The translations under genes and the position numbers were made by a program. The notes below the pieces were generated by a model. That model worked only from the letters and a program-made list of their open reading frames with translations. It was not told where the DNA came from and searched no databases. This document shows, one piece after another, positions 1-8,344 of a stretch of DNA of 64,000 nt. Every line of letters begins with the position of its first letter. The stretch's first letter is position 1. Source of the stretch: Pseudogracilibacillus sp037072025 (GTDB lineage: Bacteria; Bacillota; Bacilli; Bacillales; Amphibacillaceae); the NCBI RefSeq assembly GCF_037072025.1, contig NZ_JAXHDD010000012.1, positions 1-64,000 on the forward strand, in the 5' to 3' direction.

Positions 1-136
1 TCTGTGTCTATATTAACTTCAAATTTGTTAAACTCATTTTTATCACTTTCATTGTACGCAAACTGTTCAGAATTTCTAATAGTTTAATTGGAATTCCTTG
101 ACTAGCTAATCTAATCTAACCATTACTTGCCTTTTA

Positions 137-517
137 TCACTTCCAGACATGCTCTTCTTTAATCAATAACCCACGTTTATATGCTATTGCATTAAGTATA
201 CCGTACTCTTCTCTAATTATATAGTGAATTTTTTCAGACTTTTCTTTATTTGGTAAGCTGTCTTCCAATCCCTCTTTTATACGTGTAACGACTTCATCCA
301 TTTGCTCATATGTTAATAATTCTTCTTCGATACCATACAGCTCTGTTAATTCATCGATTGAAAAGTTTGCTAATTCTTCGTCAGTATAATTTTCTGTATT
401 ATTCAATGAAAGATTTTTCTCATTACCTTTATACCTAGATTGATTTTCTAAGAGTTGACAAAAAAGAAATAGAGCAAAATGGATATTAGAGAAATATAAT
501 GCTGTAATCCCTCGCAA
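137..517 (-). CDS. Hypothetical protein, acidic C-terminal part
   Basis: I do not recognise this 126-residue frame. The first 25 or so residues are hydrophobic and read like translated non-coding DNA. From about residue 45 the sequence becomes an ordinary acidic, probably helical soluble protein (for example the stretch NFSIDELTELYGIEEELL). The true start may therefore be internal, or the gene may be the surviving 3' part of a longer one. It lies just downstream of the tmRNA 3' end, a common integration point for genomic islands, but I see no integrase and no second copy of the tmRNA 3' end. The C-terminal half is probably real coding sequence; the start is uncertain. Confidence 0.35.
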   Translation of the reverse strand: MRGITALYFSNIHFALFLFCQLLENQSRYKGNEKNLSLNNTENYTDEELANFSIDELTELYGIEEELLTYEQMDEVVTRIKEGLEDSLPNKEKSEKIHYIIREEYGILNAIAYKRGLLIKEEHVWK

Positions 518-593
518 TGGAATATATTCTAAAAAATTACTTGAAAAGAAGACTGATTTCGAGGAAAAGTTCTTTCAATTCTAATTTTAGCCA

Positions 594-627
594 ATAAAAA
601 AACCACCAACATTTATTTATTGGTGGA
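594..627 (-). terminator. Intrinsic terminator of ssrA, sharing the tmRNA 3' end
   Basis: Read on the minus strand, CCACCAA, a 10-base loop and TTGGTGG are followed by a run of seven T. The 5' arm of the stem contains the CCACCA end of the tmRNA itself, so the mature 3' terminus is embedded in the terminator hairpin and must be freed by processing. Confidence 0.85.
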
Positions 628-637
628 GACGGTGGGA

Positions 638-1153
638 CATGTCCTTCCATACTTTCGTAATGGCACTGACTATATCTTGAACCTAAAATGTTTAGGTCCT
701 TCGGCGTCTTATACAAAATATAAATTTATTCTATTGTAGAATAGTATTTTGCATCCTAGTGCTACCTGTTGTTCAGGCAGCCTATAAGTCGATACATGGC
801 TGTTGGATTGCTCCACATACCACTCGGTATTGCCTTATTGTTGATTTTTCAAGTAAGTCCGGAGATCGCATTTCTTCGCTGGTTTGCTTTTCCGCTACTT
901 ACGTATCAAATGCATACGCTCTGTTGCCGAGAACTGCGCCACCTCGAACTGCGAAGCATAGGACGTGCTAATGTCGGCGTTGCGACAGATCTTTACGGTG
1001 GGACGACGAAAGCGCAGTCCCAGGAGTCGCGACCTTAGCCGAGCTCGGTCCTTTCCGTCCTACTTTTTGAAATTCACATAACAACAACTTAGGTTTCACC
1101 GATAAAGCCGAATTTTCACTTTTGTATTGCTACAAAAGGCGACTATGTTACTA
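638..1153 (-). ncRNA. Group I self-splicing intron in the ssrA T-loop
   Basis: Splice sites follow the group I rule: exon 1 ends in U (1154), the intron ends in G (638), and P1 is CGAU^UA paired with UAGUCG, which puts a U-G wobble at the 5' splice site. Core helices can be read by eye. P2 is CUUUUGUA/UACAAAAG closed by GCAA. P3 is UUCGGC/GCCGAA. P4 and P5 pair CGGU with ACCG and UUGUUG with CAACAA. P7 is G(C)ACUA with UAGUC, including a bulged base. P8 is ACCUAAA/UUUAGGU and P9 is closed by GAAA. Extra hairpins between P7 and P3 suggest subgroup IA. No homing endonuclease is present. Introns at this tmRNA position are known in some Firmicutes. Confidence 0.93.
843..1079. repeat. Copy 1 of the GTTCAAAA-ended repeat, inside the ssrA intron
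   Basis: This stretch matches the dispersed repeat at 51291-51467 through blocks such as GCATTTCTTCG, TTGCTTTTCCGCTACT and CACCTCGAAC, and ends in TACTTTTTGAAATTCACAT, corresponding to the family's TTTTGAACACGCAC end. It carries an extra internal segment of about 85 bp compared with the 51.3-kb copy. Both ends fall inside the terminal loop of intron helix P5, between the UUGUUG and CAACAA arms, so the intron core is left intact. Confidence 0.75.
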
Positions 1154-1550
1154 ATCGAACCCACGTCCAAGGATATTGCCACTTAAGCTTCTACACGCGT
1201 AGTTGGTATATTATATTTCGCTAGACTTTAGCCTACCAACAGGCTTTCAGAATAGCTAGTCTGATTGGTTTCAACGCTCTATCCACAGACGGAGGATGAA
1301 CGTTTATCCCGCTATAAATGAGACTCAAGACCCGTTACACGGGAGATAACGGTTAGAGTCCTTTAGGTGCAATTAAGCAGCTAAAGCGTAATTTTCTTCT
1401 TTGCCAGTTATAGGCGTTTAACGTTTTACGAGCCGTAACCTCGACGTGCGACTTAAGCTCAACCTACCCCTGTCGAATCCGAAACGTCCCCATATTAAAA
1501 GGGCTCGTCGGTACTTTGAGCTTTACACTCTTTTCTCGAGTGCACTAATT

Positions 1551-1578
1551 ATTATAACATATTCACACCAAAATGCAA
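1551..1578 (-). promoter_or_regulatory. Putative sigma-A promoter of ssrA
   Basis: The minus strand carries TTGCAT, a 16-bp spacer and TATAAT, with TG one base before the -10 (extended -10). Transcription would begin about 50 bases before the mature tmRNA 5' end. Confidence 0.65.
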
Positions 1579-1598
1579 AATAACAAATTGTGTAAAAC

Positions 1599-2063
1599 CT
1601 AACGACTCATTTCTTTTACGGCACGATCAATATCACGCTTCATTTGTTTTTGTTTCAGATCTTCACGTTTATCGTATTGCTTTTTCCCTTTTCCAAGCCC
1701 AATTAAAATTTTTGCAAATCCATTCTTAATATATAATTTTAATGGGACGATTGCGTATCCTTTTTGTTGCATCATACCAAATAATTTATCAATTTCATGA
1801 CGATGTAAAAGCAATTTTCTCGAGCGAGTCGGTTCATGATTAAATCGGTTTCCTTGTTCATATGGGGCAATATGCATATTAATTAATTGGGCTTCACCGT
1901 TAATAATCCGAACATGGGAATCCTTTAAACTGACCTTGCCAGCTCGGATCGATTTAATCTCTGTCCCTTTTAACACAATACCCGCTTCATACGTATCCTC
2001 AATAAAATAATCATGCGAGGCTTTCCGATTTTGCGCAATTGGTTTTTCATATTGTTTAGACAT
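1599..2063 (-). CDS. smpB: SsrA-binding protein SmpB
   Basis: SmpB (154 residues, normal length) binds tmRNA and delivers it to ribosomes stalled on truncated mRNA, mimicking the missing codon-anticodon part of a tRNA. Family features are plain: an N-terminal segment around IAQNRKASHDYFIEDTYEAG, the GTEIKSIRAGK motif near residue 33, the core KLYIKNGFAKILIGLGKGK, and a lysine/arginine-rich C-terminal tail (KREDLKQKQMKRDIDRAVKE) that enters the mRNA channel. It sits 30 bp after rnr and about 570 bp before the tmRNA 5' end, on the same strand, so the three trans-translation partners are grouped as in other Bacillaceae. RNase R degrades the faulty mRNA released by this system. Confidence 0.97.
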   Translation of the reverse strand: MSKQYEKPIAQNRKASHDYFIEDTYEAGIVLKGTEIKSIRAGKVSLKDSHVRIINGEAQLINMHIAPYEQGNRFNHEPTRSRKLLLHRHEIDKLFGMMQQKGYAIVPLKLYIKNGFAKILIGLGKGKKQYDKREDLKQKQMKRDIDRAVKEMSR

Positions 2064-2093
2064 CTTTATTCCCCCTGTCTATATCCGTCTTCT

Positions 2094-4220
2094 TTACACT
2101 AACACAAAATCCACTGCATGTTCATCCATATTTACATTCATTACTTTAATATTTACTTCATCACCGATACGGAAAACCTTTCCTGTCATCTCACCAATTA
2201 GCGCATGGTGACGATCGGAATAGTGATAATAATCATCCGTCATATAGCTCACATGGACGAGACCTTCTACCGTGTTTTCCAACTCTACAAATAGACCGAA
2301 ACTAGTGACAGAACTAATAATCCCTGCAAATTCTTCTCCAATTTTATCGGACATGAATTCTGCTTTTTTCAAATCATCCACTTCACGTTCCGTATCAACT
2401 GCGGCACGTTCCATTTCGGAAGTATGTTTGGCGATATCTGGTAAAAGTTTCTTCCATTTTTTTAATGTTTTATCAGACATATTACCATTTATTAGATACG
2501 TTCGAATTAATCGGTGAACAGTTAAATCTGGATAACGACGAATTGGTGATGTGAAATGAGTGTAAAAGTCGGTTGATAAACCGAAATGTCCAATACTAAC
2601 CGGATCATATTTCGCTTGTTTCATCGAACGTAACATTAGTTTGGAAATCACCATTTCTTCTTTTTCGCCTTTGACACGTTCGAGCACCTTTTGCAATTCC
2701 AATGGATGAATATCATTTGGTGTTCCTTTTATAATATAGCCAAGTCCCGCAAGAAATTCGAAAAAGTGTTCAAGTTTTGCCTCGTCCGGTGATTCGTGAA
2801 TCCGGTGAATAAACGGAACATCCATCCAGTGAAAATGTTCAGCTACTGTTTCATTTGCACATAGCATAAATTCTTCAATTAAACGCTCTCCTGTCGATCG
2901 TTCACGAATTACTACATCAGTTGCTTTTCCTTCCTCATCGACTAAAATTTGCGCTTCTTTAAAATCAAAATCAATCGCACCGCGTTTCATACGTTTATGA
3001 CGTAAAATAGATGCTAATTCTTCCATTCGTTCAAAGTTTGAGACGAGGGGTTCAAATTTTCTCCTCGTTTCTTCATCCTTATCAACTAAAATTTTGTTCA
3101 CATCTCTATATGTCATCCGTTCTGTCGTCCGAATAACTGCCTGAAATATTTCATGACCGACAACTTGACCAGCACGGTTCACTTCCATTTCACAGCCAAT
3201 TGTTAACCGATCTTGACCACGATTTAAAGAACAAATTCCATTGGATAGTCTGTGTGGGATCATTGGAATAACTCGGTCTACTAAATAGACGCTTGTACCG
3301 CGCTCTAGAGCTTCTTTATCAATCGGAGAGTTTTCTGTTACATAATGGGTCACATCTGCAATATAAACACCAAGCAAATAATTGCCGTTTTCTAATTGTT
3401 CCACTCGTACGGCATCATCTAAATCTTTCGCATCTGCACCGTCAATAGTGACAATCACTTCTTCACGTAAATCCCGACGCCCCTTAAGTTCTTTTTCACT
3501 TATTGAATCTGGCGTCTCTTCTGCTTGATTTAACACATTATCTGGAAAGTCTATCTTAATCCCGTGCTTATAAATGATCGAGAGAATATCAATTCCTGGA
3601 TCATTTTTATGACCCAGAATTTGCACGACTTCTCCTTCAGCACTTTTTCTACCTTCAGGATACTGAACTATATCTACAATTACTTTATGTCCTGTTACTG
3701 CACCTTTTGTTTTATTTTTAGGGATAAAAATATCATTGGGGATTCGTTTATCATCAGGGATGACAAATCCAAATTCATGACTATCTTCATACGTCCCAAC
3801 AATTTGGTTATTCGCTCGCTCTAATATGCGAATAACAACCCCTTCCGGACGATTTTCTCTTACGCCCTTTTTTTCGATACGAACAATTACCGTATCATTA
3901 TTCATTGCTGATAATAAGTCAGATGAATGAATATAGATATCTTTTTCATTTTCGTCTTCCGGAATTAAAAAGGCAAACCCTTTTTTATTCATTTCAATCT
4001 TTCCACGGACTAAATTCATTTTTTCTGGCAGACCAAAACGATTTTTTCGTGTTCGTATAAGTTGACCAGTATGCTCAAGTTCATTCAATGTTTTAACCAA
4101 AAGTTTAAATTCATCAACCTGTGACAATCCGAATATTTCTTCTAATTCATTAACAGATAAAGGTCTTGTACCACTTTCTTTAAAATAATCTACTATTTTA
4201 TCTTGTAAATTTTCATTCAT
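2094..4220 (-). CDS. rnr: Ribonuclease R
   Basis: This is a 3'-to-5' processive exoribonuclease that degrades structured RNA and the defective messages handled by trans-translation. Order of domains: an N-terminal winged-helix-like segment (about residues 1-75), two cold-shock/OB domains (about 75-230), the RNB catalytic domain with the metal-binding GADAKDLDDAV motif near residue 260, and a C-terminal S1 domain (EEFAGIISSVTSFGLFVELE). At 708 residues it is shorter than the B. subtilis enzyme (about 780) because it stops right after the S1 domain and lacks the usual basic tail. The gap to smpB is 30 bp, which suggests co-transcription. Confidence 0.96.
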   Translation of the reverse strand: MNENLQDKIVDYFKESGTRPLSVNELEEIFGLSQVDEFKLLVKTLNELEHTGQLIRTRKNRFGLPEKMNLVRGKIEMNKKGFAFLIPEDENEKDIYIHSSDLLSAMNNDTVIVRIEKKGVRENRPEGVVIRILERANNQIVGTYEDSHEFGFVIPDDKRIPNDIFIPKNKTKGAVTGHKVIVDIVQYPEGRKSAEGEVVQILGHKNDPGIDILSIIYKHGIKIDFPDNVLNQAEETPDSISEKELKGRRDLREEVIVTIDGADAKDLDDAVRVEQLENGNYLLGVYIADVTHYVTENSPIDKEALERGTSVYLVDRVIPMIPHRLSNGICSLNRGQDRLTIGCEMEVNRAGQVVGHEIFQAVIRTTERMTYRDVNKILVDKDEETRRKFEPLVSNFERMEELASILRHKRMKRGAIDFDFKEAQILVDEEGKATDVVIRERSTGERLIEEFMLCANETVAEHFHWMDVPFIHRIHESPDEAKLEHFFEFLAGLGYIIKGTPNDIHPLELQKVLERVKGEKEEMVISKLMLRSMKQAKYDPVSIGHFGLSTDFYTHFTSPIRRYPDLTVHRLIRTYLINGNMSDKTLKKWKKLLPDIAKHTSEMERAAVDTEREVDDLKKAEFMSDKIGEEFAGIISSVTSFGLFVELENTVEGLVHVSYMTDDYYHYSDRHHALIGEMTGKVFRIGDEVNIKVMNVNMDEHAVDFVLV

Positions 4221-4280
4221 CTTTTCACCTTCTTTCTATATACTATTACTATTTTATATATGGTTAGGAAGTTCATTCAT

Positions 4281-5027
4281 TTAGTCTTGCCATTTTAATG
4301 ATTCTAGAAACGTATAGATGTCTTTATGCAGCAGATCCTTCTCTTTATCCAAAGTAATTACATGCCCTGAGTCTTTATAGCATTTTAGTGACTTTTCATC
4401 AGTGGCAATTTGGTCATAAATATATTTTGCACTCGCTGGGTTAATCATATCATCTTTTTGAGCTTGTACGATCATTGTTGGTACGTAAAGCATATCAATT
4501 TCTTCACTAACTTCTTTTATAAAAGAACCAATTTGCTTAAACATTTCCGTAGAATTATTCATTAAGGTAGCGATTTCTTCTTTAATAACTTGTTCATCTT
4601 TTTTCTCAAACTGTTTATATTGTTCGGAAAAAAATTTAAATCCTTTCGTCAGTTGTCTATTATTATCAAAATACATCGGTGTACACATTGGGATCATAGC
4701 TTTTACTTTTTTACGAATCGCTAATTTTAATCCGAGCACACCGCCCATTGAAAGTCCTGCTATTGCAATTTCCTCATAACCTAACTGTTGCAAATATTCA
4801 TAGGCATTTTGTACATCTTCCCACCACTCTTTAGGAGTTGTTTCAATCAATTTTTCTGGTTCTACCCCATGTCCTCGATAAATTGGTGCATGAGTGGTAT
4901 ATCCTTTTTGCTCAAGAAAACGTCCTAACATGCGTACATCTGCAGAATGTCCGGTAAACCCGTGTAACAGGAGTACTGCACGAGGACCAGCTTGAAATGT
5001 AAATGGTTCAGGCTTTTTTATTTTCAA
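4281..5027 (-). CDS. est: Carboxylesterase (YvaK/Est family)
   Basis: This 248-residue alpha/beta hydrolase resembles the Bacillus/Geobacillus carboxylesterase Est, which hydrolyses short- and medium-chain esters and monoacylglycerols. The oxyanion-hole motif LLHGFTGHS lies near residue 21, the nucleophile elbow GLSMGG near residue 91, the acid in AQKDDMINP near residue 195, and the catalytic histidine in DSGHVITLD near residue 224. No signal peptide is visible, so it is cytoplasmic. The order secG-est-rnr-smpB matches B. subtilis, which supports the family assignment. Confidence 0.92.
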   Translation of the reverse strand: MKIKKPEPFTFQAGPRAVLLLHGFTGHSADVRMLGRFLEQKGYTTHAPIYRGHGVEPEKLIETTPKEWWEDVQNAYEYLQQLGYEEIAIAGLSMGGVLGLKLAIRKKVKAMIPMCTPMYFDNNRQLTKGFKFFSEQYKQFEKKDEQVIKEEIATLMNNSTEMFKQIGSFIKEVSEEIDMLYVPTMIVQAQKDDMINPASAKYIYDQIATDEKSLKCYKDSGHVITLDKEKDLLHKDIYTFLESLKWQD

Positions 5028-5070
5028 ACTCTAAACTCCCTCCCGCTTATCCTTATCCTTCTTCAACATT

Positions 5071-5101
5071 GAAAAACCCTTATCACAGATGTAATAAGGG
5101 A
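5071..5101 (-). terminator. Intrinsic terminator after secG
   Basis: On the minus strand CCCTTAT, a 10-base loop and ATAAGGG are followed by TTTTTC. It lies between secG and est, so part of the est transcript probably depends on read-through or its own promoter. Confidence 0.75.
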
Positions 5102-5114
5102 TCGTCTTTCATTA

Positions 5115-5345
5115 TTATAAGATATAGGCACTAACAAAAGCTAAAATAAAGAATAATGTAGCTGTAATAACTGTTCCACGGTGAAGAATTAAATCTAACC
5201 CGCGCGCTTTTTGTTTACCAAATAATTGTTCAGCACCACCGGATATGGCACCAGATAAACCAGCGCTTGTACCTGATTGTAAAACAATAAAAGTGATCAT
5301 TATAATTGCATCAATAATTAATATTACATTAATAGTCGTTGCCAT
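5115..5345 (-). CDS. secG: Protein translocase subunit SecG
   Basis: SecG is the small auxiliary subunit of the SecYEG membrane channel. I start it at the ATG giving MATTINVILIIDAI, 76 residues, because this is the normal SecG length and an AGAGGATG Shine-Dalgarno sequence lies just upstream; a start 10 codons earlier would add residues absent from the family. Two membrane helices flank the conserved loop LQSGTSAGLSGAISGG and the FGKQKARGLD segment typical of Firmicute SecG. Confidence 0.95.
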   Translation of the reverse strand: MATTINVILIIDAIIMITFIVLQSGTSAGLSGAISGGAEQLFGKQKARGLDLILHRGTVITATLFFILAFVSAYIL

Positions 5346-5401
5346 CTTAAGTACATCCTCTCTTAAAACGAACAAATATCTAACTTATACTTTATCATAT
5401 G

Positions 5402-5433
5402 TGGAAAAAGAATGGCAAGTTTTAACTTGCCAT
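5402..5433 (-). terminator. Intrinsic terminator after the YhgE/Pip gene
   Basis: The minus strand has GGCAAGT, TAAA and ACTTGCC followed by ATTCTTTTTCC, separating the YhgE-like gene from secG. Confidence 0.75.
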
Positions 5434-5440
5434 TCGAAAG

Positions 5441-7942
5441 TTACCCTATACTCTCCGTCTCCTCGGAAAACTCATAATGTTCTTTTTCATTACGATGTCT
5501 AATCAAAAATACGATGAGTGATAGAGCTGCAAATACCGCAAAATAAATAAATAAGACGCTTATATTGGCCCAAACTTTAGAAATGCTACCTAATGTAATA
5601 ATATTATTGTACCCATCTAAAGAATAAGTAAATGGCAAAAATGTACTTAATTTACGTAATCCTTCTGGTAACATATGAATCGGTAGGTCTGATCCTGTTG
5701 TAGATAACTGTAATACAACAAAGACTAATGCGATAAAACGGCCTATATTTCCTGCTAATGCAATTAAAAATAAGACAATCATTAAGAAGGTTAAACTTAC
5801 CCAAATGGAGAAGAAGATAAATAATATACTACTTTGTACCTCTATTTTTAAAACAAATAGTGAGAACAAAGAGATGAGAATCGCTTGCGCAATCACTAGC
5901 ACGGAAAGCTTTGTAACTTTACCGATAAACCACGACATTCCTGTACTTGGTAAAATTGCTGGTTTTCTGTATGGCACTACAAATGACATTGCCATTACTC
6001 CAACAAAAAGAGCTAATGTTAAAATATACGGTGCGTTTGCGTTACGATAAAATGGAAAGCTATTAATAACTTCACCATCTAACACGACTGGAGACGCAAA
6101 CATAACTTTATTTGCATCAGTCGGATTTAAACTACTTGTACGTTCTACCCCTCCCAATAAACCTTCAACTAATTGACCGCTGCCATCTAATAATTCTCCT
6201 AATCCGTCATCAACTTGTGTAACACCATCTGTAAGAGTTCCCCAACCTTCTTCAACTGTTTGGTTTCCATCAGCGATTTGCGTGGAACCATCATGGAGTT
6301 GTGTTGCACCTGCTGTTAATTCTCCCCAACCACTTTCAACAGTTTGATTCCCATCAGCGATTTGCGTGGAACCATCATGAAGTTGTGTAGCTCCTGTTGT
6401 TAACTCTTGCCATCCATTTTTAACTGTTTTGTTCCCATTAGCAACTTGAGTTGTTCCATCGTGTAAAACAGCTACGTTTTTTTCTAATTCATCCCAACCG
6501 GATTTTACCGTTTGATTTCCATCCGCTATTTGCGAAGCACCATCTACTAATTGATTTGCTCCAGCATTTAATTGTTCTTGGCCATCAACAAGCTCTGCTA
6601 ATCCGCTATTCAATGCACTAAGTCCGTTATTAAATTCACTGCCTTCTTTAAGACCATCCCGTAATTGATTTGCACCATCAACCAGTCTTTGAAAATCGTT
6701 TTGTTTTTGTGGAGCATCTTGCAAACTCTGCTCTAGTTGGTTCAATACCGTATCAAGTATTCCATCATACATAGGGTGTTCTTTATCTAAAGTAGAAAGA
6801 AATTCAAGACTATCATATAATGTTCCCATTGATTCGATTGTTTCATTAACACCTTGTTGTGCCTGGATCACACCGGCAGCTAGTTCGGTACTGCCTGGTA
6901 CGAGTTGTTCGTCTAATCCTGCTTTTAATTGGGCACTTCCATCCTTGGCCGTTTTAGCTCCTTCGAGTAACTGCTTTGACCCCGCTTGAAGTTCTTGTGC
7001 TCCCGATTTTAGTTCAACAGCACCATCTGATAATTTTTTAATATCAGAAGACTTTTCATTTAAGGTACTTAGTAATAATCCAGTTCCATCATTGACTTGT
7101 TGTGCTCCATCAGCTAATTTTGCAATATCACTTGATTTGTTTTGTAAATTGCTTAATAATGTCCCCGTTCCTACATTGAGTTCTAATGCCCCATTGGCAA
7201 GTCGAGATATATCCGGTTGCTTAACCACTAAAGAATTTTGCAATTCTCCTGTTCCAGCATTAAGCTCCTTTGCCCCATCGGCTAATCGGCTAATGTCAGG
7301 AGATTTATCGATTAAAGAAGTAAGGATTTCATCTGAACCATCTTTTAATTGGCCAGCACCATCACTAATCTGCTCGGATCCTTCATGAGCCTCTGCAAAA
7401 CCATCTGCAACATCTCCAAGCTGTGAAAATACATTATCTACATAAGTTTCAGTTACTTGGGTTGATAATTGGTTCTTTAAGGACTCTGCCGCTTTATCAG
7501 TTACTTGTGCCGCCATAAAATGGAGTCCTTCATTTTGTATAAATTTTAATTCAGGTCTTTGCGGATTATCATCAAGTACCGTAAGCGCATTTTCTGAAAA
7601 ATTGGAAGGTACTTCAATCATCATATAATATTTCATTCTATCCATACCTCTTTGCGCTTCCTCTTTTGTTACAAATTCCCATCCTAATTCTTCATTCGTT
7701 TTTAAGTTTTCTATTAATTCATCCCCAACATTTATTTTTTCCCCATCTTTTACAGCACCTTCATCACTATTAACGACAGCGATTGGTAAGTTATCCAAGT
7801 TGTCATACGGTCCCCATTTAGGTGATAACATTATCATCGCATAAACTAACGGAACAAAAATACAAATAAGGACAGAAAGTAAAACAGTTTTTTTAGCAAT
7901 TAATCTTTTAAACTCTGATAATATATATTGTGATGTACTCAT
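5441..7942 (-). CDS. YhgE/Pip family membrane protein
   Basis: This 833-residue protein belongs to the YhgE/Pip family, a group that includes the phage-infection protein Pip of Lactococcus and YueB-like proteins linked to type VII secretion. It has one N-terminal membrane helix (about residues 17-38), a long extracellular region, and five or six C-terminal helices (from about residue 640) resembling ABC-2 permease segments. The extracellular part is dominated by repeats of about 28-36 residues built on patterns such as LHDGSTQIADGNQTV and LADGAKELNAGTGEL, probably a coiled-coil or solenoid stalk. A GGGGAGG ribosome-binding site lies 4 bases before the ATG. No type VII genes are next to it, so its role here is unknown. 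Confidence 0.88.
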   Translation of the reverse strand: MSTSQYILSEFKRLIAKKTVLLSVLICIFVPLVYAMIMLSPKWGPYDNLDNLPIAVVNSDEGAVKDGEKINVGDELIENLKTNEELGWEFVTKEEAQRGMDRMKYYMMIEVPSNFSENALTVLDDNPQRPELKFIQNEGLHFMAAQVTDKAAESLKNQLSTQVTETYVDNVFSQLGDVADGFAEAHEGSEQISDGAGQLKDGSDEILTSLIDKSPDISRLADGAKELNAGTGELQNSLVVKQPDISRLANGALELNVGTGTLLSNLQNKSSDIAKLADGAQQVNDGTGLLLSTLNEKSSDIKKLSDGAVELKSGAQELQAGSKQLLEGAKTAKDGSAQLKAGLDEQLVPGSTELAAGVIQAQQGVNETIESMGTLYDSLEFLSTLDKEHPMYDGILDTVLNQLEQSLQDAPQKQNDFQRLVDGANQLRDGLKEGSEFNNGLSALNSGLAELVDGQEQLNAGANQLVDGASQIADGNQTVKSGWDELEKNVAVLHDGTTQVANGNKTVKNGWQELTTGATQLHDGSTQIADGNQTVESGWGELTAGATQLHDGSTQIADGNQTVEEGWGTLTDGVTQVDDGLGELLDGSGQLVEGLLGGVERTSSLNPTDANKVMFASPVVLDGEVINSFPFYRNANAPYILTLALFVGVMAMSFVVPYRKPAILPSTGMSWFIGKVTKLSVLVIAQAILISLFSLFVLKIEVQSSILFIFFSIWVSLTFLMIVLFLIALAGNIGRFIALVFVVLQLSTTGSDLPIHMLPEGLRKLSTFLPFTYSLDGYNNIITLGSISKVWANISVLFIYFAVFAALSLIVFLIRHRNEKEHYEFSEETESIG

Positions 7943-8125
7943 GAAACCTCCCCTTTATTTTCAGATTAAATGGAAACTAAAACAATAATGCTATCTAACT
8001 AGATTGAACCACTACCTTTAAATGGCTTTCTCTCATTATTCCTCCCTCAAAGAGGAAGCGTTTTCAAAAAAGTTGTATAAATCTTTTTTTAGTTACACTT
8101 AATCATAAACTTGGCATTTTCTTTT

Positions 8126-8192
8126 ACCAATTCCTAAAATTGTAGGTTAATAAGATGAGTAGTAAGGATAAACCACTACCTTCATATGAATG
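8126..8192 (-). promoter_or_regulatory. Shared upstream element, copy at the YhgE/Pip gene
   Basis: The element has a CATATgAAgGTAGtG block and, 39 bp further along the minus strand, TTTTAGGAATTGGTA. The same two blocks at the same spacing lie upstream of both LPxTG genes. This copy is about 185 bp upstream of the YhgE/Pip start and is the least conserved. The rest of 7943-8344 holds a terminator and no gene. Confidence 0.45.
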
Positions 8193-8288
8193 AAAACTGT
8201 TGCATGTTTTCAGTTTGCAAGAACATTAAAGCTAACAGGTGAAATTACTAATAAAGATCCAATGTTAGACTGGATTAGTTTCCTAGAC

Positions 8289-8333
8289 AAAAAAACAGTG
8301 AAAACTGTTATAAGAATTTCACTGCTTTTTTGT
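8289..8333. terminator. Bidirectional hairpin after surface protein 1
   Basis: CAGTGAAA pairs with TTTCACTG, flanked by A-rich and T-rich runs on both sides. On the minus strand it ends the 8345-9478 gene. Confidence 0.75.
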
Positions 8334-8344
8334 ATAAAAATTAC

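Larger units (their letters stand above)
621..1491 (-). ncRNA. ssrA: tmRNA (ssrA), interrupted by a group I intron
   Basis: The transcript starts GGGGACGUUUCGGAUUCGAC at 1491 and ends CCCACCGUCUCCACCA at 621; these two ends form the tRNA-like acceptor stem. The tag reading frame (1405 to 1373) encodes GKEENYALAA then UAA, giving the usual A-(tag)-ALAA degradation signal; at ten codons it is shorter than the B. subtilis tag. Exon 1 is 1491-1154 and exon 2 is 637-621. Joined, they give a 355-nt mature RNA with a perfect T arm (GUGGG, loop UUCGAUU, CCCAC). Between them lies a 516-nt intron in the T loop. The gene lies directly downstream of smpB, whose product is its protein partner in rescuing stalled ribosomes. 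Confidence 0.95.

Noticed and set aside
1..620. Genomic island integrated at the tmRNA 3' end
   Set aside because: No integrase and no second copy of the tmRNA 3' sequence within the visible 620 bp; the window ends too soon to decide.
759..1038. Open frames inside the ssrA intron that could encode a homing endonuclease
   Set aside because: They lie on the opposite strand to the intron, are under 90 residues, and show no LAGLIDADG, GIY-YIG or HNH motif.
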